IMG/VR virus record: IMGVR_UViG_3300025889_001141
Span: 1 to 21,077 of that record
Strand: one strand, 5' to 3'
Length of the DNA: 21,077 nt
Source of the DNA: a virus
Below, piece after piece: positions 1-7,999 of this stretch. Both the position numbers and the translations under genes were made by a program. The notes below the pieces were generated by a model that ran no database searches, was not told the DNA's origin, and saw nothing but the letters and a program-made list of their open reading frames with translations. Positions within the stretch are counted from its first letter, which is position 1; each line of letters begins with the position of its first letter.

Positions 1-2
1 AT

Positions 3-893
3 CCAAACTTACCTTTCGGTGCAAGATCTGTTGAAGTTGCAACTGATAAAAAAACAGGTTTAGATATGATGATTGTTCCAAGAATAGAGAATGGTCAAAA
101 CGTTGGAACAATGGCTGTTCCTATGCAATATACTGACTATACACCAGTCAAAGTATCTGAAGCAAGATTAGATAAAAGAAGAAAACAATTAAGAAGTATT
201 CAACAAGGTTATGAATTAACACAAAAAGTAGACCAACTTCCTAAAGGAACTTTTGGTACAAAAGGTACAACTAAACTTTATGTAGAAAATGTATTAGGAA
301 CTTTTGGTGACATAGGTGAAATGTTAGGTTTGGGTAATTTAGGTACAACTGAATCTCCAATAGATGCAACAATTATTAATGATTACATCGGTGGAGAGAA
401 GTTAGATGAAGCAGGTAATGTAAGACCTCCAACTGAAGCTGAAAGAAAAGAAATGAACGAATTACAAGAACAATATAGAAATGAAATAAGAGATATTACA
501 GCTGATATTTCACCTAATGAAACTGACTTAGATAATATAACTAAAGCAAGACTAATTCAGGTTAGAATGAAATACATCCTTGCAAACGCATTAAAAGATG
601 AAGATAGATTGACAAGAGCCGACATTGAAGATGCTGCGCAATCAACAGAAGTATTAAAATTCTTCTCATCTGACAAAGCTATCAGATCAAGTTATAGAAA
701 TTTAGCAAAGAACTTAGAGAAACAATTTGAAAGAGTAGGCACTGACTTTATCGAAGCTGGTGGATCTGAAAAATATTTAATGTCTTTTGATAATATGCCT
801 TATATAGCAGAGATAAAAGCAAAAGCACAAAATGCTTTAATGTCTAATCAAATACAACAACAGAACATGAATGTACTTGGAACTATTAAATAA
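3..893 (+). CDS. Virion-module protein, 5' end cut by window edge
   Basis: The reading frame is open from the left edge (codons from base 3 read PNLPFGARSVEVATDKK) into the ATG at base 66, so that ATG is probably internal and the true start lies outside the window. At least 297 residues are visible. The protein is hydrophilic and mostly helical in appearance, with many Lys, Glu and Gln residues, a Gly-rich stretch (KGTFGTKGTTKLYVENVLG) and a Gln/Asn-rich end (SNQIQQQNMN). No signal peptide, membrane segment or catalytic motif is seen. Its stop overlaps the start of the next gene as TAATG, which implies translational coupling. I do not recognise the family. Its place before a giant internal-protein-like gene suggests a virion or ejection component. 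The coding call is solid and the role is inferred. Confidence 0.85.
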   Translation, partial: PNLPFGARSVEVATDKKTGLDMMIVPRIENGQNVGTMAVPMQYTDYTPVKVSEARLDKRRKQLRSIQQGYELTQKVDQLPKGTFGTKGTTKLYVENVLGTFGDIGEMLGLGNLGTTESPIDATIINDYIGGEKLDEAGNVRPPTEAERKEMNELQEQYRNEIRDITADISPNETDLDNITKARLIQVRMKYILANALKDEDRLTRADIEDAAQSTEVLKFFSSDKAIRSSYRNLAKNLEKQFERVGTDFIEAGGSEKYLMSFDNMPYIAEIKAKAQNALMSNQIQQQNMNVLGTIK

Positions 894-3800
894 TGGCTAC
901 TTTACAAGAATTACAAACAAGGTTAGATAATAAAACCTTTGACCCTTCTGCTCTTAATAAAGAACAAAGAGTAGCTGTAGATAATGCTTTCAAATCAGGA
1001 CAACTTAAAGGTTATTCAAGCGTTTCAGAAATAGAAAAAGAAAGAAACATTGCTAGTAGAGTAATTGCTGCAGAGAAAGAAAAGAAAGCAGATCCATTTA
1101 AAGTAGCAACAAGAGGTAAGATTCCTTTTACAGATGAAGGAGTTGAACGATCTGATTTAGAATTAGCTGGAGATGTTACAGGAAGTGCATTTGTATATTT
1201 AAAAGATGCTAAAAAAATTACTGAAGCATTTACTAGAGATCCTGCAGCAGGTTATGGTGCAGATAAATTAAGAGCTGCGGCTACAGATTTTGATAAATTT
1301 GAAAAAGCTTTTCAAAGATTACCAGTCATTAAAGGTGTAAAAATATTACAAAAAACTGCAAGAGCTTTAGGAAAATTCGCAGATGGATTTAGAACAGTAT
1401 CCAAAGCACCTACACAATTATTAGTAACTGAAGCTAAATCTCAATTAGCTGGAGCAGGAGGAGCTGGAGCAGGTTCTGTTTTATATGATATGGCAAATGT
1501 AGCTACTGATTTTAACGTAGCTGTAAATAAAGACCTTGCTGCTATATCTGATAACGATATTAAAAAACTTCCGTATGCACAGCAAGTAGCAGTACATAGT
1601 GCAGAGGCTATGCGTAATGCTTTGTATTTTAATTTAATAGGTTCTTCATTAGCGCCGATTTTAAATGTAACTTTAAGAGGTATGAAAGGCGCATTAGGTT
1701 TAGGGAGTCCAGAAGCTAAACAATTAGCTGAAGCAGCTGAGAAACAAGGTATTAAATTATCTATGTCTACTTTAGCAGATACAGGATCTATTGGTGGAAG
1801 AATTATACAAGGTTTTGAAAGAGTCTTTGGTGTAATTCCATTAGTTAACGTATTTGCAAAAAAACAAAGAGCTGCTGTAGAGAAACAAACATTTGAAGCA
1901 TTTATTGATCAAGTATTAAGTAAAGCACCTTTGGAACACGTAGGTCTGATGAATTTAAAATTTTTACCAACTATGAGAGCTAACTTTGAACAATACTTTA
2001 ATATGATTCAACAAAACTATGCTCTTGTAGATACTATCGCAGAAAAGATGGGTAACCCTAAATTTATTCCAACTGCTGGTATGAAAGAAGCGGCACAGAA
2101 TTTTATGACTAAAATGGAAGCCTCGTTACCTCCTGAAGTGTTAGGTAGAATGCAAAGGGAAGGACAAGCGTATCCAGAATTTTTAGCAGCTAAAATGAGA
2201 GATTCAGGGTTTGATGATTCTTTTACAGATATAATTAATAAAGTTAGATCTTTAGATGATCAAATAACTCCTACAGAATATCAAGGTTTGATGAGACAAG
2301 TTGTAAATGGAATGTCTAAATCTAAAATGTCTGATATTAGAGGGACTTTCCATAATGTAATGAATGCAGCAAGAGAAGATTTTAATAAAGTTGCAGATCC
2401 AAATAACATACAAGGATACTTAGCAAGCAGAAACTTCAAAGAAGAGTATCAAAGAATTTTAGAATCAAATGGTGAGCAAGCTGCAAAAGAATATTTAACT
2501 AAAATACAAAGTGGTATGCAAGATTTTGGTAAGCAATTACAAGTTGCTAACGGTTTCTTTTCAACAGTTACTTCCGCTTTCAATAGTCCTATTGCCAAAA
2601 AAATAAGAAATAGTTCTGAAAATGTATTTGCAACTAAAGGTTTATTAGGTGTTATGCCTGAAGGAAGAATACAACCTGATGAGATATGGGAAAAAACAAT
2701 TCAACAAGTATTTGCAAAACCTAACGCAGGTTCAATGAGAGAACTTAAATTTATTTTAGGTGTAGATAATCCTAAAAATGAATTAGGAAAACAATTATTT
2801 AATAGAGCAAGATCTGTTTATTTAACTGAAGCTTTACTGAACTCATATACTAAACAACCTATGATCCCAGGTAAAACTATGGGTGATATCATGGATCAAG
2901 CTAGAGAACTTGGTGTAATTGATTACAAAGGTAATAAAGAAATATTTGATATGGCAGGCACTACACAGTTAGAGGAAGTAAAAAGAATTAATCCTCTTAT
3001 GGCTGATAGATACAATTTAGGTGATGTAAATGTAAGGGATATTAAAATGGCAGCTAAAGATGCTGGTGAATTTAATATTAAATTATTTAAAGAACAACTA
3101 GGTTTAACAAGAAAAAATATGTCTGATGAGGCTGCTAAGATTCAAGCAATCGATAAATTTACTGAGATGTATGGTGGTGGAAGAGAAGGTAAAGAAGCTG
3201 CTAGAAACTTAATTCAGTTAATAGACATCATGGATAAAGAATATGGTAAATACATTTCTGATTCTAACTCATACCTAATGAGAAGAATTATGTTATCGGG
3301 TGCAGGTCAAACTGCAATTGGTGGTGGTTTCTTAGCAGGTGCTGCGGCATCTGGAGGTGTTATTAATGCTTTACCTTTAACACTTATGTTAGCTTCAGGT
3401 GGTTACCTATTAGCTAGTCCTAAAAGTTTAAAATACATGTTAGATGTTTATACAGATTTTGAAAGATTAGATAAGTTAGGTAAAAAGGTTACAGTTGCTA
3501 ATGTACCTAAATCTATGTTTAGATTATTAAACTGGGCTTCAGAAGAAGACAAAGACTTTCCTGATGTAGATCCTAAGAAAATTAACTTTGAAGAAGTTAC
3601 TGATTACTTATTAACTAAAAACATATTAATTCCTGAGCTAGGCTTTAGTCCACAAGCTGTAAATAAACCACAAAGAGATCATTTCTTTCCTGAATTAAAA
3701 GTAGTTGATAGAAGCTCTGAAGCACAAAATTCTTCAGGTATTAATTTTTTAAATGGTTCATTACAAGGTGGACAAAAAGCAGAGCAGGTTGTTAATTTTC

Positions 3801-3997
3801 AACCAGCTGCACAACAGCCTCAAGCAATACCTCCAGGATCAGTAGGTAACATACCTTTAAATGCTCCTGCATACCAAGGTTTAGTTGCACCACAATATTT
3901 ACCGCAAAATCAAATGAATGCACAAAGACAACAACAGTTTCAATCTTTATTTCCTAATGATGCATTAGGAGCAGCAATATCAGGAAGGGCGCAGTAA
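893..3997 (+). CDS. Large virion internal/ejection-like protein (1034 aa)
   Basis: This is the largest gene in the window. The protein is Lys/Ala/Gln-rich and largely helical in appearance. It has a Gly/Ala-rich hydrophobic patch near residues 183-200 (LAGAGGAGAGS) and a longer hydrophobic Gly/Ala stretch near residues 803-842 that could insert in a membrane. The last 100 or so residues are rich in Pro, Gln and Asn and look disordered. I see no lysozyme or transglycosylase catalytic motif. Size, composition and position after another virion-type gene resemble the internal core or ejection proteins of podovirus-like phages (role of T7 gp15/gp16), but this is analogy, not a recognised domain. 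The start is the ATG in TAATG, coupled to the upstream gene, and the stop is coupled in the same way to the next gene. Confidence 0.8.
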   Translation: MATLQELQTRLDNKTFDPSALNKEQRVAVDNAFKSGQLKGYSSVSEIEKERNIASRVIAAEKEKKADPFKVATRGKIPFTDEGVERSDLELAGDVTGSAFVYLKDAKKITEAFTRDPAAGYGADKLRAAATDFDKFEKAFQRLPVIKGVKILQKTARALGKFADGFRTVSKAPTQLLVTEAKSQLAGAGGAGAGSVLYDMANVATDFNVAVNKDLAAISDNDIKKLPYAQQVAVHSAEAMRNALYFNLIGSSLAPILNVTLRGMKGALGLGSPEAKQLAEAAEKQGIKLSMSTLADTGSIGGRIIQGFERVFGVIPLVNVFAKKQRAAVEKQTFEAFIDQVLSKAPLEHVGLMNLKFLPTMRANFEQYFNMIQQNYALVDTIAEKMGNPKFIPTAGMKEAAQNFMTKMEASLPPEVLGRMQREGQAYPEFLAAKMRDSGFDDSFTDIINKVRSLDDQITPTEYQGLMRQVVNGMSKSKMSDIRGTFHNVMNAAREDFNKVADPNNIQGYLASRNFKEEYQRILESNGEQAAKEYLTKIQSGMQDFGKQLQVANGFFSTVTSAFNSPIAKKIRNSSENVFATKGLLGVMPEGRIQPDEIWEKTIQQVFAKPNAGSMRELKFILGVDNPKNELGKQLFNRARSVYLTEALLNSYTKQPMIPGKTMGDIMDQARELGVIDYKGNKEIFDMAGTTQLEEVKRINPLMADRYNLGDVNVRDIKMAAKDAGEFNIKLFKEQLGLTRKNMSDEAAKIQAIDKFTEMYGGGREGKEAARNLIQLIDIMDKEYGKYISDSNSYLMRRIMLSGAGQTAIGGGFLAGAAASGGVINALPLTLMLASGGYLLASPKSLKYMLDVYTDFERLDKLGKKVTVANVPKSMFRLLNWASEEDKDFPDVDPKKINFEEVTDYLLTKNILIPELGFSPQAVNKPQRDHFFPELKVVDRSSEAQNSSGINFLNGSLQGGQKAEQVVNFQPAAQQPQAIPPGSVGNIPLNAPAYQGLVAPQYLPQNQMNAQRQQQFQSLFPNDALGAAISGRAQ

Positions 3998-4233
3998 TGT
4001 CAAAAAAATTAAAAAAATTAGGTAAAGCAATTGCAGTGGGAGCTGTGTTAAGTGGTATGGGTAAAGGTAAAACTTTAACTGGTGAGACAATTAAGAAAGT
4101 TCCTGTGACTGTAGAAAATATTGGTACAAATGATATAGAAAATAAATATTCATACCTATATGAATTTCCAACTAAATTAAAAGGTGGTGGAGAAGTTTAT
4201 TTAGGAAAGAACGTAGATAAGGATTTACTATAA
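3997..4233 (+). CDS. Small basic membrane-active virion-module protein (78 aa)
   Basis: The gene is coupled by TAATG overlaps to the genes on both sides. Residues 1-25 form a strongly basic, glycine-containing amphipathic helix (MSKKLKKLGKAIAVGAVLSG) that could bind or cross a membrane. The rest is a short, polar, probably beta-rich domain (PVTVENIGTNDIENKYSYLY). Small proteins with such an N-terminus are common at the end of virion or ejection gene clusters in marine podoviruses, which is a memory-based comparison. No specific function can be assigned. An ejection accessory or minor virion protein is the simplest reading. Confidence 0.7.
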   Translation: MSKKLKKLGKAIAVGAVLSGMGKGKTLTGETIKKVPVTVENIGTNDIENKYSYLYEFPTKLKGGGEVYLGKNVDKDLL

Positions 4234-4409
4234 TGCCTAGAAAATCTGCAATTGACAGAATAGATCATCATGAAAAAATTTGTAGATTGATGCAAAAGCA
4301 AACATTTGAGAGAATAGATAGAATGGAAACTAGAATAGCTCGAATGGAAAAATGGATTGTTGGTGGTTGTGTGGCTATAGTTTTAGCTGTACTTTCAAAT
4401 CATTTGTAG
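4233..4409 (+). CDS. Coiled-coil plus C-terminal membrane helix protein (58 aa)
   Basis: The gene starts at an ATG that overlaps the upstream stop (TAATG) and encodes 58 residues. Residues 5-40 are charged, with regular hydrophobic spacing (ERIDRMETRIARMEKW), and look like an amphipathic or coiled-coil helix. Residues 41-56 (WIVGGCVAIVLAVLS) form one transmembrane helix, followed by a very short tail. This coiled-coil plus single C-terminal helix design is that of XhlA-like or other small lysis accessory proteins. That assignment is only by shape. No endolysin is visible in the window. The gene closes the virion/lysis cluster, and a 12-nt gap separates it from the exonuclease. Confidence 0.65.
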   Translation: MPRKSAIDRIDHHEKICRLMQKQTFERIDRMETRIARMEKWIVGGCVAIVLAVLSNHL

Positions 4410-4421
4410 TATATACATTGG

Positions 4422-5144
4422 ATGAAAATCATCCGAGAAGAAACAAAATTCACTATTACAGATTATAAGTGGGATAACCGATACTCATACAGTAATTACT
4501 TTCGAGACGACGACCACGGACCACGAACCTACAAGGTAGGAGAGAAAAAGGTACCTTCAGTTACAACCATATTATCAGCAACTCAATCACCAGAAAAGAA
4601 AGCATCCTTGGACGCCTGGAGAGAAAGAGTTGGTTATCAAGAAGCACAGCGAATCATGAATCAAGCTGCCGTAAGAGGTACAGAAATGCATTATGTGCTA
4701 GAAAACTACATAAATGGCGTAGGATACTTTAATTTATCAAAAGAGGGTGCTCAGGCCAGGTTAATGGCTCATCGCGTAATAGAGGACGGCTTAGGCCCCT
4801 TAACGACGATATTTGGGAGCGAGGTAAACCTAGCATATGAAGATCAATGGGCTGGTTCTACAGATTTAGTAGGGTTATATGAAGATAAGCCTACAATCAT
4901 AGACTTTAAACAATCAAATAAACCTAAAAGAGAAGAGTGGATTGAAGACTATTATTATCAAATTGCAGCATATAGTTTAGCACATAAAAAACAACACGGC
5001 GAGATCTTGCAAGGGTTTATAGCTATTTGTACTAAAGACTTATTGTTTCAAGGTTTTAAGATGGATCAATCGAAGTTATCTGAATATGAAGATAAATGGT
5101 TTAAAAAAGTAGAACAATATTACTCTACATTAGCCACTTCTTAA
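4422..5144 (+). CDS. PD-(D/E)XK exonuclease, RecB/Cas4-like
   Basis: The 240-residue protein shows the RecB-type nuclease signature. There is a His in RGTEMH (H90), an acidic position in GSEVNL (E134), an Asp in AGSTDLVG (D148), the core IIDFK (D161, K163), and the QxxxY motif in YYYQIAAYSLA (Q180, Y184). Family members degrade or process DNA ends and in phages take part in recombination or host-DNA breakdown. The gene follows the virion cluster with only a short gap and a weak ribosome-binding site. Its start region (4490-4560) is richer in GC than its neighbours. Its 3' end overlaps the 3' end of the convergent helicase gene by 20 nt, so the two transcripts run into each other with no room for a separate terminator. 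Confidence 0.88.
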   Translation: MKIIREETKFTITDYKWDNRYSYSNYFRDDDHGPRTYKVGEKKVPSVTTILSATQSPEKKASLDAWRERVGYQEAQRIMNQAAVRGTEMHYVLENYINGVGYFNLSKEGAQARLMAHRVIEDGLGPLTTIFGSEVNLAYEDQWAGSTDLVGLYEDKPTIIDFKQSNKPKREEWIEDYYYQIAAYSLAHKKQHGEILQGFIAICTKDLLFQGFKMDQSKLSEYEDKWFKKVEQYYSTLATS

Positions 5145-6528
5145 CCTGTTCTCCTAAAGTCTGTGCAGATAGTTTCATTTTTTTATCTAACGCGCTTACT
5201 ATAAATTCATCAATTGTTTTTTCTGCCATAAGATCAATGTAAGTCACATTTTTTTCTTGACCGATTCTATGAGCTCTATCTTCCGATTGTTCACGTACTT
5301 CCAAGTTGTACGAATTAGAGAAGTACACAACATAGCTAGCAGCTGTAAGAGTAAGACCATAGCCACCGGTGGAAGGATTACCAACAAAATAACGGCAGCT
5401 ATCATCATCCTGAAACCTTCTAACCGCTTCTTGACGATCAGTCGTTGACACTTCTCCAAAAATAGAAACCACAGACTTATCACCGTATTTCTCCTTCAGT
5501 TTACTAATAATCGTTTTTATGTTTTGTACATAATTAGCCCATATTATAAACTTTCCATCAGACTCCTCCAATATGTTTAGTAATTCTTTTATCTTAGGAC
5601 AATCATCAAATACCTGCACAGTTCCATCATCTGAGTTAACAAATCCATTTGCTACCTGGTGTAGTCTAAGTATTTCTGTAAGTTTGTTTTGAAAACTGAC
5701 TTCATCTTGATTAATAATTGCATAAGCAAACTTCTTTAATCTTTCATATACTTCAGCTTGTTTCACACTTAAAGTAACTCTTCTGACAGTGTAAAGTTTA
5801 TCGGGTAAATCTAAACAATCTTTTTTCTTAACACGATAAGAAAATGTTTTTAATTTATCGGTTAACTCTTCAAGATTAGTATAATATTTAGGGAATAACA
5901 TTTGTTTACCGCCCATTTCAATTTGTTGCATAACTGCATACCTAGCTCTAAATGTAAAAAAAGAAGTGAACCCTAAAAGATCTGGACTTAGGAACTCACA
6001 TTGTGTATAGAGATCTAATGGAGATTTTGTTATTGGGCTCCCTGTTAGGATTCTTTTGTACGCTACTAGTTTACCTAATTTACAAATGTTTCGTGTTCGT
6101 TTTGCTGATCTGTTTTTTATTGTGGTGGATTCGTCTAGAATCCAAAGCATCTTCTGACCATGATACTTAATTAATTCTGATATAATACTGACTCCACTTT
6201 TGTGACTAAGCGCTTCGACATTTATTAAATGCCAAATAAGTTTACCTTTACCGTAAACATTTTTATCTTTGTGTACATGTATTTCTGATTCAGTGTGTGA
6301 ATGAACTTCTATTTCTTTTATCCAATTACGATAGACTGAATTAGGTGCAACAACCAAGACATGAGTAATAGCGCCAGTAGTATAAAGATAGTTTGCATTG
6401 TCAATCGCAACTTTAGTTTTGCCTGTACCCATCTCCATGAAGTAAGCATAGGCTCCCCACTTGGCACCTTTTTGTAAAGCTGTTCTTTGATGTTCAAATG
6501 GTTTTGTTTTGTATTCAAATTTTTTCAT
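5125..6528 (-). CDS. SNF2/SF2-family DNA helicase (467 aa)
   Basis: A compact SF2 helicase of SNF2 type. Motif I is MGTGKT (residues 33-38), motif II is DEST (132-135, a variant of DEAH), motif III is LTGSPI (161-166), motif V is GGYGLTLTAASYVVYFS (from 388) and motif VI is QSEDRAHRIGQ (414-424). Phage members act as ATP-driven DNA translocases in replication, recombination or transcription. The start is placed at the ATG at 6528 because GAAGGAC lies just upstream. A longer frame could begin at TTG (6594), but that TTGACA is better read as a -35 box, so the extra 22 codons are promoter and leader. It is the only minus-strand gene inside the replication block and has its own divergent promoter. 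Confidence 0.9.
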   Translation of the reverse strand: MKKFEYKTKPFEHQRTALQKGAKWGAYAYFMEMGTGKTKVAIDNANYLYTTGAITHVLVVAPNSVYRNWIKEIEVHSHTESEIHVHKDKNVYGKGKLIWHLINVEALSHKSGVSIISELIKYHGQKMLWILDESTTIKNRSAKRTRNICKLGKLVAYKRILTGSPITKSPLDLYTQCEFLSPDLLGFTSFFTFRARYAVMQQIEMGGKQMLFPKYYTNLEELTDKLKTFSYRVKKKDCLDLPDKLYTVRRVTLSVKQAEVYERLKKFAYAIINQDEVSFQNKLTEILRLHQVANGFVNSDDGTVQVFDDCPKIKELLNILEESDGKFIIWANYVQNIKTIISKLKEKYGDKSVVSIFGEVSTTDRQEAVRRFQDDDSCRYFVGNPSTGGYGLTLTAASYVVYFSNSYNLEVREQSEDRAHRIGQEKNVTYIDLMAEKTIDEFIVSALDKKMKLSAQTLGEQVKKWLM

Positions 6529-6541
6529 GTTTCGTCCTTCT

Positions 6542-6557
6542 ATGCATTTTGATGCAT
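6542..6557. other. Hairpin in the helicase mRNA leader
   Basis: ATGCAT-TTTG-ATGCAT can fold as a 6-bp stem with a 4-nt loop. On the minus strand it sits directly before the GAAGGAC ribosome-binding site of the helicase gene, so it could modulate translation or be a protein-binding site. The sequence is seen directly and the function is a guess. Confidence 0.4.
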
Positions 6558-6567
6558 CGGAAAAATA

Positions 6568-6594
6568 ATTATATTTTTTTCTTGACGATGTCAA
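6568..6594 (-). promoter_or_regulatory. Minus-strand promoter for the helicase gene
   Basis: On the minus strand TTGACA (6594-6589) and TATAAT (6573-6568) are perfect sigma70-type boxes separated by 15 nt. A 17-nt alternative -10 is TAATTA (6571-6566). Transcription would start near 6561, leaving a leader of about 33 nt before the ATG at 6528. The short spacer is unusual but recurs at 19736-19762. Confidence 0.6.
6582..6594. promoter_or_regulatory. Palindrome joining divergent -35 boxes
   Basis: TTGAC-GAT-GTCAA is a perfect inverted repeat with 5-bp arms. Each arm is the core of a -35 box, one facing the helicase (minus) and one facing the replication operon (plus). It could be simply back-to-back promoters, or an operator controlling both. 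The plus-strand -10 is poor (around TACATG, 6605-6610). Confidence 0.45.
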
Positions 6595-6627
6595 ATTATT
6601 ATTTTACATGGCATCAAGGAGGTCACT

Positions 6628-7173
6628 ATGGACTTAGAACAAATATCGAAGAGTATTACTCTTGATACAACAGCAATGGAAGATATTGCCACTGCCTGTA
6701 ATAAGTTATTGGACGTTCAGAAGGAAGTATCAGAGCTAGAGGACAAACTAAAAAAGAAAAAAGAAGAAGAACTGAAACTTTCTGAACAAGATATACCAAA
6801 CTTAATGCAGAAAGCTGGTGCAGCTTCTATTAAACTTACAGACGGAACCGCAGTTGAAATCAAACCATACTATGGTGCGAGAATACCTGCGTCTCGAACT
6901 GAAGAAGCTTTTGATTGGCTTCGTGAAAATAATTTTGCGGATCTAATTAAAAACAATGTAACATTAACCTTTGGTCGTAATGAGGACAACGTAGCAAAAT
7001 CTATAGTTGACGATTTGCGAAATAAAGGGCATAATGTTAAGCAAGCCGAAAAGGTAGAACCGATGACTCTTAAAGCTTTCGTAAGAGAGCAAATTGAAAA
7101 AGGGAAAGACGTTCCTGCCGATTTATTCGGTGTTTATGTAGCAACACGAACAAAGTTAACAACGAAGGAGTAA
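6628..7173 (+). CDS. Coiled-coil phage protein of the replication operon (181 aa)
   Basis: First plus-strand gene of the replication operon, with an excellent ribosome-binding site (AAGGAGG, 5 nt before the ATG). Residues 20-55 are a charged coiled coil (VQKEVSELEDKLKKKKEEE). After this comes a compact domain that begins with a hydrophobic turn (AGAASIKLTDGTAVEIKPYY), continues with AFDWLRENNFADLIKNNVTLTFG, and ends in a helical Lys/Glu-rich tail. I know similar proteins only as conserved phage hypotheticals beside replication genes. No enzyme motif is visible. It lies 1 nt before the next gene, whose ribosome-binding site is inside this gene's end, so the two are probably translated together and act in the same process, perhaps as a DNA-binding accessory factor. 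Confidence 0.8.
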   Translation: MDLEQISKSITLDTTAMEDIATACNKLLDVQKEVSELEDKLKKKKEEELKLSEQDIPNLMQKAGAASIKLTDGTAVEIKPYYGARIPASRTEEAFDWLRENNFADLIKNNVTLTFGRNEDNVAKSIVDDLRNKGHNVKQAEKVEPMTLKAFVREQIEKGKDVPADLFGVYVATRTKLTTKE

Positions 7174-7174
7174 C

Positions 7175-7999
7175 ATGCAAAACGCAAAAGATGCAGCTAA
7201 TAGTGTAGCTGTGAAAAAAGAAGCGGGTGTTCCAACGCAATTTAATTTGGAAGAGTTAGCAGGACAAGGACAAGAATTTGTCACTGCAAGGGATACTAAA
7301 CTCCCAATCTTAAAAATCCTTTATAGCAATTCACCTGTGCTTGACGAATCAGATGGCAAGTATATTGAAACTGCTAAGCAAGGAGACATTTACAACGAAA
7401 CATCTGGAAGTCTTTACAAAGGTAAAGATGGATTAATTGTTGTACCATGTTTATATATAAACACGTTTAATGAGTGGAAAGACAGAGGCGATAGTCCTGG
7501 AAGACCAGTTGGTATCCATATGGATCCATCAATCATGTCTCAAACATCGAGAGGTGATGACGGTAAAGACAGACTAGAGAATGGTAACTATGTAGAAGAT
7601 ACAGGTAACCATTTTGTTTATGTCTTAGATAGTGATTACAATCCAGTTGAGACTGCATTGATCTCTATGAAATCTACTCAGAAAAAGAAGAGTAAGACTT
7701 GGAATTCTATGATGCAGAGTCGTAGAATGAAGGGTAAGAAAGGTTTCTTTACTCCACCGTCTTGGGCAACAGCCTATAGACTAAAAACAACTAAAGAGAG
7801 TAACTCACAAAACTCTTGGTACGGTTGGGTCATTGAGTTCGATAGATATCTAGATGATCCAAAATTGTCGGGTACATTAGAGTCGACAAAAGCGTTTTAT
7901 GAGTCCGCTAAGCAAAGCGATATCTTTGGTAAAGTTGACTTCGGTAAAGAAGAATCTGCTAAAGTTAAGCAGGTTGAAAATCAAAGTACACCGTTCTAA
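7175..7999 (+). CDS. Possible phage ssDNA-binding protein (274 aa)
   Basis: This conserved-looking phage protein has the segments LPILKILYSNSPVLDESDGKY, a Gly-rich region near residues 125-145, and a basic, aromatic segment SMKSTQKKKSKTWNSMM (about residues 163-179) that would suit nucleic-acid binding. The C-terminus becomes charged and ends in STPF. A C-terminal Pro-Phe or a lone terminal Phe is a hallmark of bacterial SSB and of T7-type SSB, where it docks partner replication proteins. Here the tail is only mildly acidic, so the match is weak. Position between the coiled-coil gene and the primase supports a replication role. The ribosome-binding site is GAAGGAG. The coding call is firm; SSB is a hypothesis. 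Confidence 0.8.
   Translation: MQNAKDAANSVAVKKEAGVPTQFNLEELAGQGQEFVTARDTKLPILKILYSNSPVLDESDGKYIETAKQGDIYNETSGSLYKGKDGLIVVPCLYINTFNEWKDRGDSPGRPVGIHMDPSIMSQTSRGDDGKDRLENGNYVEDTGNHFVYVLDSDYNPVETALISMKSTQKKKSKTWNSMMQSRRMKGKKGFFTPPSWATAYRLKTTKESNSQNSWYGWVIEFDRYLDDPKLSGTLESTKAFYESAKQSDIFGKVDFGKEESAKVKQVENQSTPF

Noticed and set aside
6529-6594. 22-residue N-terminal extension of the minus-strand helicase from a TTG codon
   Set aside because: The TTG is part of a perfect TTGACA -35 box, TATAAT follows, and a ribosome-binding site precedes the ATG at 6528. Motif I is complete without the extension.
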